Below are positions 24,875 to 32,951 of a stretch of 64,000 bases of DNA, one piece after another. This DNA is from Rhodopseudomonas pentothenatexigens (GTDB taxonomy: Bacteria; Pseudomonadota; Alphaproteobacteria; Rhizobiales; Xanthobacteraceae). The translations under genes and the position numbers were made by a program. The stretch is from positions 203,688 through 267,687 of the forward strand of contig NZ_UFQQ01000002.1 of the NCBI RefSeq assembly GCF_900218015.1. The letters are read 5' to 3'. Under the pieces are notes generated by a model, which saw nothing but the letters and a program-made list of their open reading frames with translations, was not told the DNA's origin and searched no databases. Positions within the stretch are counted from its first letter, which is position 1. The number at the start of each line of letters is the position of its first letter.

Positions 24875-27800
24875 TTACTGACCATTTTTGCGCGGACATC
24901 TATAGTATATTGCCCTACCCTTCCTGTCACTCACCCACGAGAGCGTCGACCCGCTGAGAGAAAGGCGCACTTCCGAATCCCACTTATCTCCGTTTGCATT
25001 GCATTCTGCACCGACTCTCCAAGCACGAAACCCACTCCCCTCCAGCGCTCGAAATACACAGCTTCCCGCTGCGGTGCTTGCCTTGTCCGTGTTGATGCTG
25101 GCAATTTCATCAGTTCCGTTTGTCGCGCAGGCAGAAGGGTTCGCGGCCCAGGTACCGATGAAAGTGTCATCCCCATGGACTCGCGGCGGCCGCTTCAGTG
25201 CATCTTCAACACGACCATCATATCCATCAGTCTGACCAAGACCATTGAAAACTTTGTAGTCCCTTAGCGCGCTCCTCGATCTCAAGCCCCACACTCCGTC
25301 TACACTGCCAACTAGATACCCAGATGAGCGGAGCCTTTCCTGTATCCACCTAGCGTCCCCCTCATTCAGAGGACTAAGATATGCGCCCTGCACACCCGGA
25401 AAGCTGAACTCCTCAAACGGACTCTCCGGTTCTTCCGAAATGCGGCTCCCAGACCGTGCGCTCGTAGCGAACAGGGACGCTTGCGTTTCAAGATCCCATT
25501 GATCATCCTGCCCTAACCCGGCACCAATTCGGAATTCACGCAAAGCTCGCCTTGAGCGAGGCCCCCACAAGCCGTCAGGAATTCCTAAAAAATACCCCAA
25601 TACCCGCAACCTCTCCTGAACCCGGCGAGCCGCATCGGAATCCACTAAATCAACCAGAACCGCCTCTTCGTTGGGACGCCAAGCAGTAGACGGCACCAAC
25701 ACGGCCGGTGTGGCAATCAAGGGGCCAGGGAAAACGCATGATGCCAGAAACTCGCCTATTGCCTTCGATGGCCGTGGTACACGCAACACTTGCCGAGTAT
25801 TTGATTCTACGATCTCGACTTCGATTACAGCAAACTCACTTCGCGACAATGCAAGCCGCAACGAACTGACAAGATTCCGAACAACACTTTCGTCCTGCCT
25901 CGATTCGCGAAAGGAAAACGTCGCCGCCCCTCCGGATCTTAGTGTCACGCGCAAGGTGGTCGTTTCCGATCGCTGGTTAACACCAACAGGATCCACCCCC
26001 AAAGATTGGCTGCACCTAATCGTGAGCCCCCGCAATCGTTCCTGTGGGAATGGACCCGCGGCAAGGCCAATCACACCATCCGCAATCTTGTCTTCAAACC
26101 ACAATGCGTCTTCAAGACTCGGCCTATTTTCATCGGCCTTGCCGTCCACTTTGCCGCGATTTGGGGGGGCTGCAACTCCGCCAGAGGGGGCTGTCGCGGG
26201 AACGGAGCCGGGCTCACGGTTTGTCCCGTTGACACCATCTTCTTTTGACCTATCTCCGTTATCACTCAGGTTGAACAGAACGAGCGCACCGAGCAATCCG
26301 CCAATCAAAAGTACCGTCACCAAGCTTAAAAGATGCCTGAGCGCCCGCGGAGCACTCCATGCAGGCGGCATCGGCTTAACGGGCCCCTTAATCACAGGCG
26401 GTGCCACAGCTTGAGTGCCACCGAACGACGGAGCACTCGGCGCCGCCGCCTTTGCATCTACTCCTTGACTTCTTAAACCACTCAAAACTGCTCGATTGGA
26501 CTTTGACACTGCGGCCGCCGCACGGCGACCGCCGGCGGTTGCCCCCGCCAAGTTTCGAACTGAACGCAGAATGCCGAAATTTGTCGATCGCTCTCGAACA
26601 CCTAGCCTGAAAAGGGCTTCTTGCTCCTCTATTCGTTCAATTTGGCCATTCTCGGAAATGGTGATACCGACAACTAAACGTGTGTTATCAAGGTAACTGA
26701 TCAATCCCGATACGCTGACCCACGTCGACTCCCACGTCTCGTCCGGCTCTGGATTCAGCTTTGCCAACCCATCCGCCCCAATCTCTGCCCGAACGTGCCT
26801 CTGTTGCGAATTGCCGAAGCAAATAAATTTATACCGTCGACCGACAAATCTCCCTTTTCGATTCTGCCGCTTTGTGAAACCACCCTTCACACTGACAATC
26901 TTGCCAACCAACTCGACAGTGTCACCAACGCACCGAACCACCTCTTCAACATCGGACGCGTTGAGGACTGGATAGACACCGAGGTAATCCCGGCATTGCG
27001 AAAGCACGCTGCCGTTGCTCCCTCCCCCGCTAGCATTCCAACTACCGCTCCGGAACTGCTCAAGGTTAGGCAGATCGCGAACCGGCAACCCACATATGCC
27101 CCTCAGACGCGCCGTCGTCTCGGACAGAGTTGGTACGCCTTCAAGATATTGAAAAACATCGGAGCCTGCAGGGTCCCGAAAGTCCTTGGCTTGGAATATA
27201 ATGGCCTGCCCGCCGGCATTGAACCGCTTGTGTAGACTCCCGTCAAATGAGAGAGCTTGGAGGCTAGCGTCTACCACTGCGAATGAAAATCTATCAATGG
27301 AAGGACCGAAATCAGTAGTCTTGCGGAGCGGATGCTGAAAATGTGGCTGGCCAATTTCCGTACCGTCTCCCAACGTCATGCCAGGCACGAACATCCCATC
27401 GTAATCGATCAAACGCAGTGACCCATCCGGCGCAACAATTACATTCTCGTTTTGGATGTCTCCATGCGCCACACCAACGGATCGAAGGAATCTCTCTAGC
27501 TTCGCAAACTCCTCTCTAAGCGCCTCTATTTTCTTTCTGTCTGCCGCATTTCGCTCTAAGTAGACAAACAGGGTATCACCCTTTGCCCAATCCATCTTTA
27601 AGATCGGAAAGCGCTTACCTTTCACCAGAATTCCAGACGGCTGAAAATCGAACCTAACGAAATAATCGGACGACAGGGATTTCAGGGCATTGGAAATACG
27701 ATCGTATCGCTGCTCGATCTGCGGAATTTCGCGATGAAAGCAACGCACCGCGTACTCTTTTGCCCCGACATTCAGTCGATACGTGATCGCGAAACCGCCC

Positions 27801-27925
27801 GACAGTGCCAATGGCAGACCAAGGGGTGTTGTCCGCAACTTTCCCCTTGCAAGCTCCCTATCAGCTAGCGCATGAGCCACATCCTGAATGGCTTCGCTAT
27901 AGTCCGTGTTATCCGGGTAGGACAT
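24875..27925 (-). CDS. Membrane-spanning protein kinase-like protein with peptidoglycan-binding repeats (TerY-P triad kinase)
   Basis: A 1016-residue protein. Residues about 35-290 are a protein-kinase fold: a glycine loop SGGFAITY (42-49), an AVR strand at 59-61 where most kinases have the AxK lysine, a catalytic loop HGDIQNEN (154-161) and DYDG (174-177) in place of DFG. Residues about 330-430 are beta-rich and OB-like. A single membrane segment spans 529-552. The presumed periplasmic part holds two peptidoglycan-binding-type repeats (about 763-815 and 855-908, each with IQERLR-like and DG-x-WG-x-RSR motifs) and a final domain starting FIGTWAANPSAC. The gene overlaps the PP2C gene by 17 bases. 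It is the kinase member of a VWA-PP2C-kinase triad. The base composition is AT-rich compared with the chromosome. Kinase activity is probable, not certain. Confidence 0.8.
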   Translation of the reverse strand: MSYPDNTDYSEAIQDVAHALADRELARGKLRTTPLGLPLALSGGFAITYRLNVGAKEYAVRCFHREIPQIEQRYDRISNALKSLSSDYFVRFDFQPSGILVKGKRFPILKMDWAKGDTLFVYLERNAADRKKIEALREEFAKLERFLRSVGVAHGDIQNENVIVAPDGSLRLIDYDGMFVPGMTLGDGTEIGQPHFQHPLRKTTDFGPSIDRFSFAVVDASLQALSFDGSLHKRFNAGGQAIIFQAKDFRDPAGSDVFQYLEGVPTLSETTARLRGICGLPVRDLPNLEQFRSGSWNASGGGSNGSVLSQCRDYLGVYPVLNASDVEEVVRCVGDTVELVGKIVSVKGGFTKRQNRKGRFVGRRYKFICFGNSQQRHVRAEIGADGLAKLNPEPDETWESTWVSVSGLISYLDNTRLVVGITISENGQIERIEEQEALFRLGVRERSTNFGILRSVRNLAGATAGGRRAAAAVSKSNRAVLSGLRSQGVDAKAAAPSAPSFGGTQAVAPPVIKGPVKPMPPAWSAPRALRHLLSLVTVLLIGGLLGALVLFNLSDNGDRSKEDGVNGTNREPGSVPATAPSGGVAAPPNRGKVDGKADENRPSLEDALWFEDKIADGVIGLAAGPFPQERLRGLTIRCSQSLGVDPVGVNQRSETTTLRVTLRSGGAATFSFRESRQDESVVRNLVSSLRLALSRSEFAVIEVEIVESNTRQVLRVPRPSKAIGEFLASCVFPGPLIATPAVLVPSTAWRPNEEAVLVDLVDSDAARRVQERLRVLGYFLGIPDGLWGPRSRRALREFRIGAGLGQDDQWDLETQASLFATSARSGSRISEEPESPFEEFSFPGVQGAYLSPLNEGDARWIQERLRSSGYLVGSVDGVWGLRSRSALRDYKVFNGLGQTDGYDGRVEDALKRPPRVHGDDTFIGTWAANPSACATNGTDEIASINTDKASTAAGSCVFRALEGSGFRAWRVGAECNANGDKWDSEVRLSLSGSTLSWVSDRKGRAIYYRCPRKNGQ

Positions 27926-28667
27926 CGGTGGCGATCACAAGCAGTGTGGTGTCATCACGTCTAAGCCGCCCTATGGCGCGTTCCGCTTCGACGAATTCCT
28001 CAAAATCAGCCTCCGAATAGTTCATAACGCGATCGGCGAAGCAGTCCCGATTGTCCGACGACAGGAGCCACTCACCTAGCGCGTCACTCATTAATAGCAG
28101 CACAGGATCTTTGAGCTGCCACAATTGAATTGACTCTCTAAACGACGATCTGGCCGAAAGATAGAAATCGTTATCAACTAAGTTGGTCGATAATAGTTTC
28201 GGACGCTGCTTAAATTGCTCTTCGCTTTGATATGGAAAAGAGCTAACAAATCGACTTCCATCATAACAGACACCTAGGCTATCGCCAATTGCCAGCAGCA
28301 TAACCGTTGCGCCAGGTTCATAAACGACAACACCAAGAAGCGATGCAAACGTTCCTACGTCGTAAGCAGCCTGGAGATTCCAAGGCATCGCTTCACGATC
28401 GAAGTACTCGCTAAACTCGAGCTGCGCCTCCTTCAGCCAACTGTGCGTTACGAACGGATCTGCAACAAATTTTCTTGCGAGAATATCAGACCACCGCGCT
28501 GGATCAAATGAGACAGACGCCCCATCACTGATGGCATGGAGGGAGCCAAATGGAAACTCCCTGCTGCACCAACTGTCCTCGTTTGGATCGCGTACAGACT
28601 TTGGTACACTGAACGCCTTCCTAAGAATCAGTTTAGTCGCCTGCTCGGCTGTCTCGTTAGACGACAA
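27909..28667 (-). CDS. PP2C-like protein phosphatase (TerY-P triad)
   Basis: A 252-residue PPM/PP2C-type serine/threonine phosphatase. Metal-binding acidic motifs appear near the N-terminus (DPNEDSWC and HAISDGAS), in LLLMSDALGEWLL and at the end (RRDDTTLLVIAT). It starts at a TTG immediately after the VWA gene's stop and overlaps the kinase gene by 17 bases, so all three are one tightly coupled operon. In TerY-P triads the phosphatase is expected to reverse kinase phosphorylation of the VWA partner; that is family knowledge, not shown here. Confidence 0.85.
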   Translation of the reverse strand: MSSNETAEQATKLILRKAFSVPKSVRDPNEDSWCSREFPFGSLHAISDGASVSFDPARWSDILARKFVADPFVTHSWLKEAQLEFSEYFDREAMPWNLQAAYDVGTFASLLGVVVYEPGATVMLLAIGDSLGVCYDGSRFVSSFPYQSEEQFKQRPKLLSTNLVDNDFYLSARSSFRESIQLWQLKDPVLLLMSDALGEWLLSSDNRDCFADRVMNYSEADFEEFVEAERAIGRLRRDDTTLLVIATDVLPG

Positions 28668-29507
28668 TTACCTATCCATTGTAAGTCTTGGACGAGTCCC
28701 AATCTCGAAGAAATTCACGATATCCCGGGGATCTGCATTAAATATGTACCCTCGCGCTCCTTCAGGCACATTGTACCCACGATCGACCGCCATATGAGCA
28801 ATATGGGACGGGAGCACGCTTGACATATTGAATAGCGTGCTTGCGAATTTATCTTGAACGGCGGGAAGCACCGACGGAAACTGTACTGCCCGCCCCGCAT
28901 CACTTGAAACATGGGCATTGAACAACAAGCACGGACCATCGTTGGTCGAAATCTGCCTTAGAGCGGCAGCAACATCCGATGGATCGCCATCCCCGGACTC
29001 CCCGTCAGTAACGTGCAGGACGGTCGGTGGATAGCAGGTGGGGTATGTTTCGCACCACTCCGCAAGCACTTCAGTTGCCATCAGCAGAGCTGCGTTCATA
29101 GGCGTTCCGTTGTTTCCCTTGGCTTCAAACCAAACGGGAAATTTTACTTTGCGCTCAATTATTCCACCCGCACCATCATCTTCCGATCGAAGGCGATCTT
29201 CAACTCGTAGCGGTGCAGCGGCTACAGCCGAAATTGGGTGGAAGACGGCCCCCGCTAGGACGCCGCCTAGGCCGGGTGACGCACCACCTTCTCCATAACC
29301 TATCACGCCGAGGTGAAAATAGTCGCGAATCCCTTCCGATCGACTGCAGTTAGTCACAAGCGTGTAGATCGTTCGGTTTAGAACGTCAGCTACGAAAGAG
29401 GCTTTAGAATTTTGAGTACTCATTTTGTCATTCATTGAATGCGACTGGTCAATGACAAAAAGAATCGCTGTAGGATTGTCGCGGCTAATCTCGGATGAGT
29501 AGGTCAT
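28668..29507 (-). CDS. TerY-like VWA-domain protein (TerY-P triad)
   Basis: A 279-residue cytoplasmic VWA domain. The MIDAS metal site is intact: DQSHSM near residue 20 gives DxSxS, a threonine-bearing loop follows around GTPMNAALLM, and the aspartate is in VLHVTDGESGDGDPSD. This is the arrangement of TerY-type VWA proteins. It is the first gene of a three-gene operon with PP2C and kinase. TerY-P triads have been linked to phage defence and stress responses. Low GC and flanking mobile elements indicate horizontal transfer. Confidence 0.85.
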   Translation of the reverse strand: MTYSSEISRDNPTAILFVIDQSHSMNDKMSTQNSKASFVADVLNRTIYTLVTNCSRSEGIRDYFHLGVIGYGEGGASPGLGGVLAGAVFHPISAVAAAPLRVEDRLRSEDDGAGGIIERKVKFPVWFEAKGNNGTPMNAALLMATEVLAEWCETYPTCYPPTVLHVTDGESGDGDPSDVAAALRQISTNDGPCLLFNAHVSSDAGRAVQFPSVLPAVQDKFASTLFNMSSVLPSHIAHMAVDRGYNVPEGARGYIFNADPRDIVNFFEIGTRPRLTMDR

Positions 29508-29773
29508 TCAATGGAGCCCCTTTTTCGGAGTAAATCTGCCGTTTGACGAAGCGCGAGTAAACATCCAAATTGCTCCCATTCGACAAATTGACAATTGAAA
29601 GGCACGTCTAGCGGGAACAGTGGGAAGCCTGCGGTAATATTCTAAGCAACGATGTATTCGGCGAATGTTTCGGTGGTCGATATTTGGCCACCGCGCGACA
29701 AGAGCGGAAGCCTATCCAACAGAAGGACAAACGATAATACCATTGACGTATATGGTAGCTCTTCTCGCAATAT

Positions 29774-29802
29774 TGGTGGGGCGCACTAGGGCTCGAACCT
29801 GG
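29774..29802 (-). other. tRNA 3'-end fragment (Lys-like)
   Basis: On the minus strand these bases read as a T-arm with GGTTCGAGCC followed by a TGCGCCC-like acceptor strand and CCACCA. This resembles the 3' end of an alphaproteobacterial tRNA-Lys with one T-stem mismatch and one extra C. There is no 5' half on either side of the adjoining IS481 element. Such 3' ends are typical attachment-site relics. Confidence 0.5.
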
Positions 29803-31083
29803 TGTACAGAGGAGGGTAATCGGCTGACAGTGCCGTGGTGAGCGGGCAGCGTCAGGCACTACTTTGGCGACTTGTTTTTCGGCTTTCTTTCCCTCCTTCC
29901 TTTGCTGTGACGCGGGCAGGCCTTCGACGAAGGCGGTGTCGGGCGTGCGGCCGTTCATGCCGCGGCCCTGGTGCGGCCTCCGCTGATTGTAACCGACCAG
30001 GTAGTCGTCGAGAACGGTCTGCATCTCGTCCACGGTCTCGAACCAAGTGCGGCGGTCCTCGGCCCGGAAGTGCTCGTCGAGCAGCGTGCGATGCAGCCGC
30101 TCGACGATGCCGTTGGACTGCGGCCGCTTCACCCGTGTGGCGCGATGGTCGATGTCCTCGAGCTGCAGGAACAGCTCATAGGGATCCTGGTCGGGGCGAC
30201 CGCAGAACTCCCGGCCGTTGTCGGACAGCACGGTCTCGATTCTGGCGTCGTGCGCCTCGAAGGTCGGTAGCGCGTCGTGGTTCATCAGATGCACCGCGGT
30301 GACCGGCAGCTTGCTGGTGTAGAGCCTGGCCCATGCGTAGCGACTGTGACAGTCGATCGCTGTCTGCAGATAGACCTTGCCGACGCCCTTCAGCGAGCCG
30401 ACGAAGGAGGTGTCGATGGCGACCAAACTGCCGGTGTGCGGGGCCTCGATGTGACGCTCCCGGAACTCCGGCGAGAACCGTTCGAGCAGCCTCGTCTGTT
30501 CTTCGGACAGCTCGATGGTGCGTTCGGCGGCGGTCTTCTCCAGCCGCAGCAGGCGCTCGTGCTTGGTCAGCAGGCCATGGCGCTGCCACACTCCGCGGAC
30601 CGCCGCCGGCGGAGACCTGCAGGCCCTTCAGGCGCAGCTCCTGCTCGACCCGCAAAGCGCCGTGGCAGGGATGGACCAGCGCGTGGTCGAGCACGGCGGC
30701 CTCGATCTCGGCCGAGACCCGGTTGGGGTGCGGGCCAGCTGGCGCCGGGCAGCCGGTCGATCAGCCCTTCGGCGCCAAAGGTCTGGAAGTTGCGGCGGAT
30801 CTCGTAGAACTGCTACGGGAATAGCCCATCAGCTTGCAGTCGCGGCTGACTTTCTGAAGATCGGTCGCCAGTTCCAGCAGCGAGAGCTTGCGCCGTGCTA
30901 TCTTGTCCTTGGAGGTCATGATCGTTTGTCCTTTGGGTTCGATTGGTCGTTTGGCGACGCCATCAAACCCGCTCGGACGCGGCGCGACCACCGGAACCGG
31001 ACTCTCGGACTCTCGGACTCATGCGGTCCGCCCCCGGTTCTTTCGGGGCCGAACTGTCAGGTGATTACGATCTCAGGACGTTC
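29803..31083 (-). mobile_element. IS481-family insertion sequence, decayed
   Basis: The ends carry imperfect inverted repeats sharing GTAATC-nn-CTGACAGT (inner part at 29816-29831 and, inverted, at 31053-31068). The left end starts TGTACAGAGG. The body encodes a frameshifted DDE transposase. The element abuts the tRNA-Lys-like fragment and closes the TerY-P island on the right. The outer bases of the right end are diverged, so its exact edge is uncertain. Confidence 0.72.
29830..30919 (-). pseudogene. IS481-family transposase, frameshifted
   Basis: The natural start at ATG 30919 begins MTSKDKIARRKLSLLELA and continues through a helix-turn-helix, but the frame breaks near 30815 (CGTAGCAGTTCTACGAG, apparently one T lost), again near 30735 and near 30605. 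The catalytic core is readable from 30591: LVAIDTSFVGSL (first Asp), TVLSDNGREFCG (second Asp) and SNGIVERLHRTLLDE (Glu), ending near RRPHQGRGMNGRTPD. The open frame running on to 29608 is read-through beyond the element. At least two frameshifts inactivate it. Confidence 0.8.
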
Positions 31084-31150
31084 AAGAAGAGCTTGATAGA
31101 GTAGCGCCTGTCGGCTGTCGTACCCAGTTTGATCAGGAAGCGTATTGGCG

Positions 31151-31236
31151 TGGTGGCCGCTGTGGGACTCGAACCCACACGGGCATTGCCCGAGGCATTT
31201 TAAGTGCCTTCCGTCTACCAGTTTCGGCAAGCGGCC
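31151..31236 (-). tRNA. tRNA-Leu (anticodon UAA)
   Basis: A complete class II tRNA of 86 bases with encoded CCA. The acceptor stem is GGCCGCT paired with AGCGGCC, the anticodon arm is AGGCA-CTTAAAA-TGCCT giving UAA, a long variable arm (CGGGCAATGCCCG) follows, and the T-arm is GTGGG-TTCGAGT-CCCAC. All stems pair. Its acceptor sequence differs from the broken tRNA-Leu(UAA) at 31360-31411. Confidence 0.95.
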
Positions 31237-31359
31237 ATTCAGTTTTCCAGCCCAATAACCCACGCCCGAGACTCGTTCGAGTCACGCGCAGCGGGCCTAT
31301 GTCAGGTTTGATATAGCGAGATCGGATTCAAGTATATGTTCCGATTGTGCTTTTGTCGC

Positions 31360-31411
31360 CGACACGACCGAATCTTAAGTCCCTTGCGTCTACCAATTTC
31401 GCCACGCCCGC
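31360..31411 (-). pseudogene. Broken second tRNA-Leu(UAA), 5' half only
   Basis: The 5' half of a typical alphaproteobacterial tRNA-Leu is present: GCGGGCG acceptor strand, TGGCGAAATTGGTAGACGC D-arm and an anticodon arm with GGGACTTAAGATTC. The 3' anticodon strand no longer pairs fully, a short GGTCGTGTC resembles the variable arm, and the T-arm and 3' acceptor strand are lost. It cannot be functional. Confidence 0.75.
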
Positions 31412-31763
31412 ATCCCGGACCGCGACGCCGCCTTCACGGTGGCGGCTGCGGTGGTGGCTGTCCGGCTCGGCGGCCGTGATGGTGCCGGGTTCCGCGCCAG
31501 TGCGCCGCATTCATAATCGACCCGGCGGCGCAACGCAAAGCGGGGTTGCAGCCGTGTGGCGGCTTCGCCGTCCGCGCGCTTTGACATCGCCCCGCATTGT
31601 CGGCTGGAATACGCACGGCGCCTGCGGCGTCGGGCGCGGCGGTCTGTCTTTAAGCCGATGCCGATTCCGCTCTCCTTCTGCCCTGCCCCGCTGTTGCCCG
31701 TTCCTTGCATGCAGGCCGCCCGAGACGTCCCATACAGCCCGCCACAGCCGAGGTGACCCGCGC
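31412..31763. other. Intergenic region, no gene seen
   Basis: This gap between the tRNA fragment and the amidohydrolase gene contains an in-frame extension of the latter without conserved sequence. I see no RNA gene or clear operator. The promoter of the amidohydrolase-amidase operon should lie here. Confidence 0.4.
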
Positions 31764-32951
31764 ATGCCGACCATCGACCGTATCGACGCCTTCGCCGACG
31801 AACTGACTGCGATCCGCCGTGACCTCCACGCCCATCCCGAGATCGGGTTCGAAGAGGTGCGGACCTCGGGCATCGTCGCCGACAAGCTCGGGCAATGGGG
31901 CATCGAGGTGCATCGCGGCATCGGCGGCACCGGGGTCGTCGGCGTGCTCAAGGGCAAAGGCGACGGCGGCCGCCGCATCGGGCTGCGCGCCGACATGGAC
32001 GCGCTGCCGATGGACGAAGCCACCAACCTGCCGTGGCGTTCGACCATTCCCGGCCGCTTCCACGGCTGCGGCCACGACGCCCACACCACCATGCTGCTCG
32101 GCACCGCGCGCTATCTCGCCGAGACCCGCAATTTCGACGGCACCGTGCATTTCATCTTCCAGCCCGCCGAGGAAGGCCTCGGCGGCGCGCGCGCGATGCT
32201 GAAGGACGGCTTGTTCGAGAAATTTCCGTGCGACGAAGTGTACGGCCTGCACAACGCGCCGGACCTCGGCCATGGCGAGATCGCGATCCGGCCCGGCCCG
32301 GCGATGGCCGGCGCCGATTTCTTCGACATCACCATCTCGGGCTACGGCGCCCACGGCGCGATGCCGGAGCGCTCCAAGGACCCGGTGGTGATCGCGATGA
32401 CGCTCGGCCAGGCGCTGCAGACCATCGTCAGCCGCAACGTCGATCCGCTGCAGTCGGCGGTGCTGTCGATTACCCAGATCCATTCCGGCTCGGCCTACAA
32501 CGTGATCCCCGGCGAAGCCCGGCTCGCCGGCACGGTGCGCGCGTTCTCCGACGAGATCCGCAACCTGATCCGCACCCGGATGCGCGCGGTCGCGGCCGGC
32601 ATCGCCGCGGCGTTCGAGGTCGACATCAAGGTCGACATCCGCGACATCTTCAGCGTGCTGGTGAACGCCCCCGAGCACAGCGAGCGCGTCGCCGAAGTGG
32701 CGAGCAGCATCGTCGGCGAAGCCAATGTGAAGACCCGCGAAACGCCGAAGATGGGCAGCGAGGATTTCGCCGACATGCTGCAGGCGGTGCCCGGCGCGTA
32801 TTTCTGGATCGGCCACGACGGCAACGTGCCGCTGCACAATCCCGGCTTTGTGCTCGACGACAAGATCCTTCCGGTCGGCGCCAGCATGTTCGCCCGGCTG
32901 ATCGAAACCCGGCTGCCGCTCGGCGGCGACAACGGAGCTGCGCATGTCTGA
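31764..32951 (+). CDS. M20 family amidohydrolase (hippurate hydrolase-like)
   Basis: A 395-residue metallo-amidohydrolase of the M20D/amidohydrolase type that removes acyl groups from N-acyl amino acids or similar amides. Metal-binding motifs are in order: HAHPEIGFEE, GLRADMDALPM, FHGCGHDAHTTM, PAEEGLGGARAM (catalytic Glu) and the final His in PLHNPGF. The ATG at 31764, eight bases after GAGGTG, gives the expected short N-terminus. It overlaps the amidase start by 8 bases, so both enzymes are made together and probably act on related amides. Confidence 0.93.
   Translation: MPTIDRIDAFADELTAIRRDLHAHPEIGFEEVRTSGIVADKLGQWGIEVHRGIGGTGVVGVLKGKGDGGRRIGLRADMDALPMDEATNLPWRSTIPGRFHGCGHDAHTTMLLGTARYLAETRNFDGTVHFIFQPAEEGLGGARAMLKDGLFEKFPCDEVYGLHNAPDLGHGEIAIRPGPAMAGADFFDITISGYGAHGAMPERSKDPVVIAMTLGQALQTIVSRNVDPLQSAVLSITQIHSGSAYNVIPGEARLAGTVRAFSDEIRNLIRTRMRAVAAGIAAAFEVDIKVDIRDIFSVLVNAPEHSERVAEVASSIVGEANVKTRETPKMGSEDFADMLQAVPGAYFWIGHDGNVPLHNPGFVLDDKILPVGASMFARLIETRLPLGGDNGAAHV

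Noticed and set aside
29774-29802. Complete tRNA-Lys split by the IS481 element
   Set aside because: No matching 5' half is found on the far side of the element, so only a 3' fragment is called.
29608-29829. C-terminal tail of the IS481 transposase frame
   Set aside because: It reads past the end of the element through the tRNA-like fragment and is read-through, not protein.
31328-31510. Minus-strand open frame with AGVAKLVDARDLRFG
   Set aside because: This peptide is the translation of a tRNA-Leu 5' half and is a well-known false gene.
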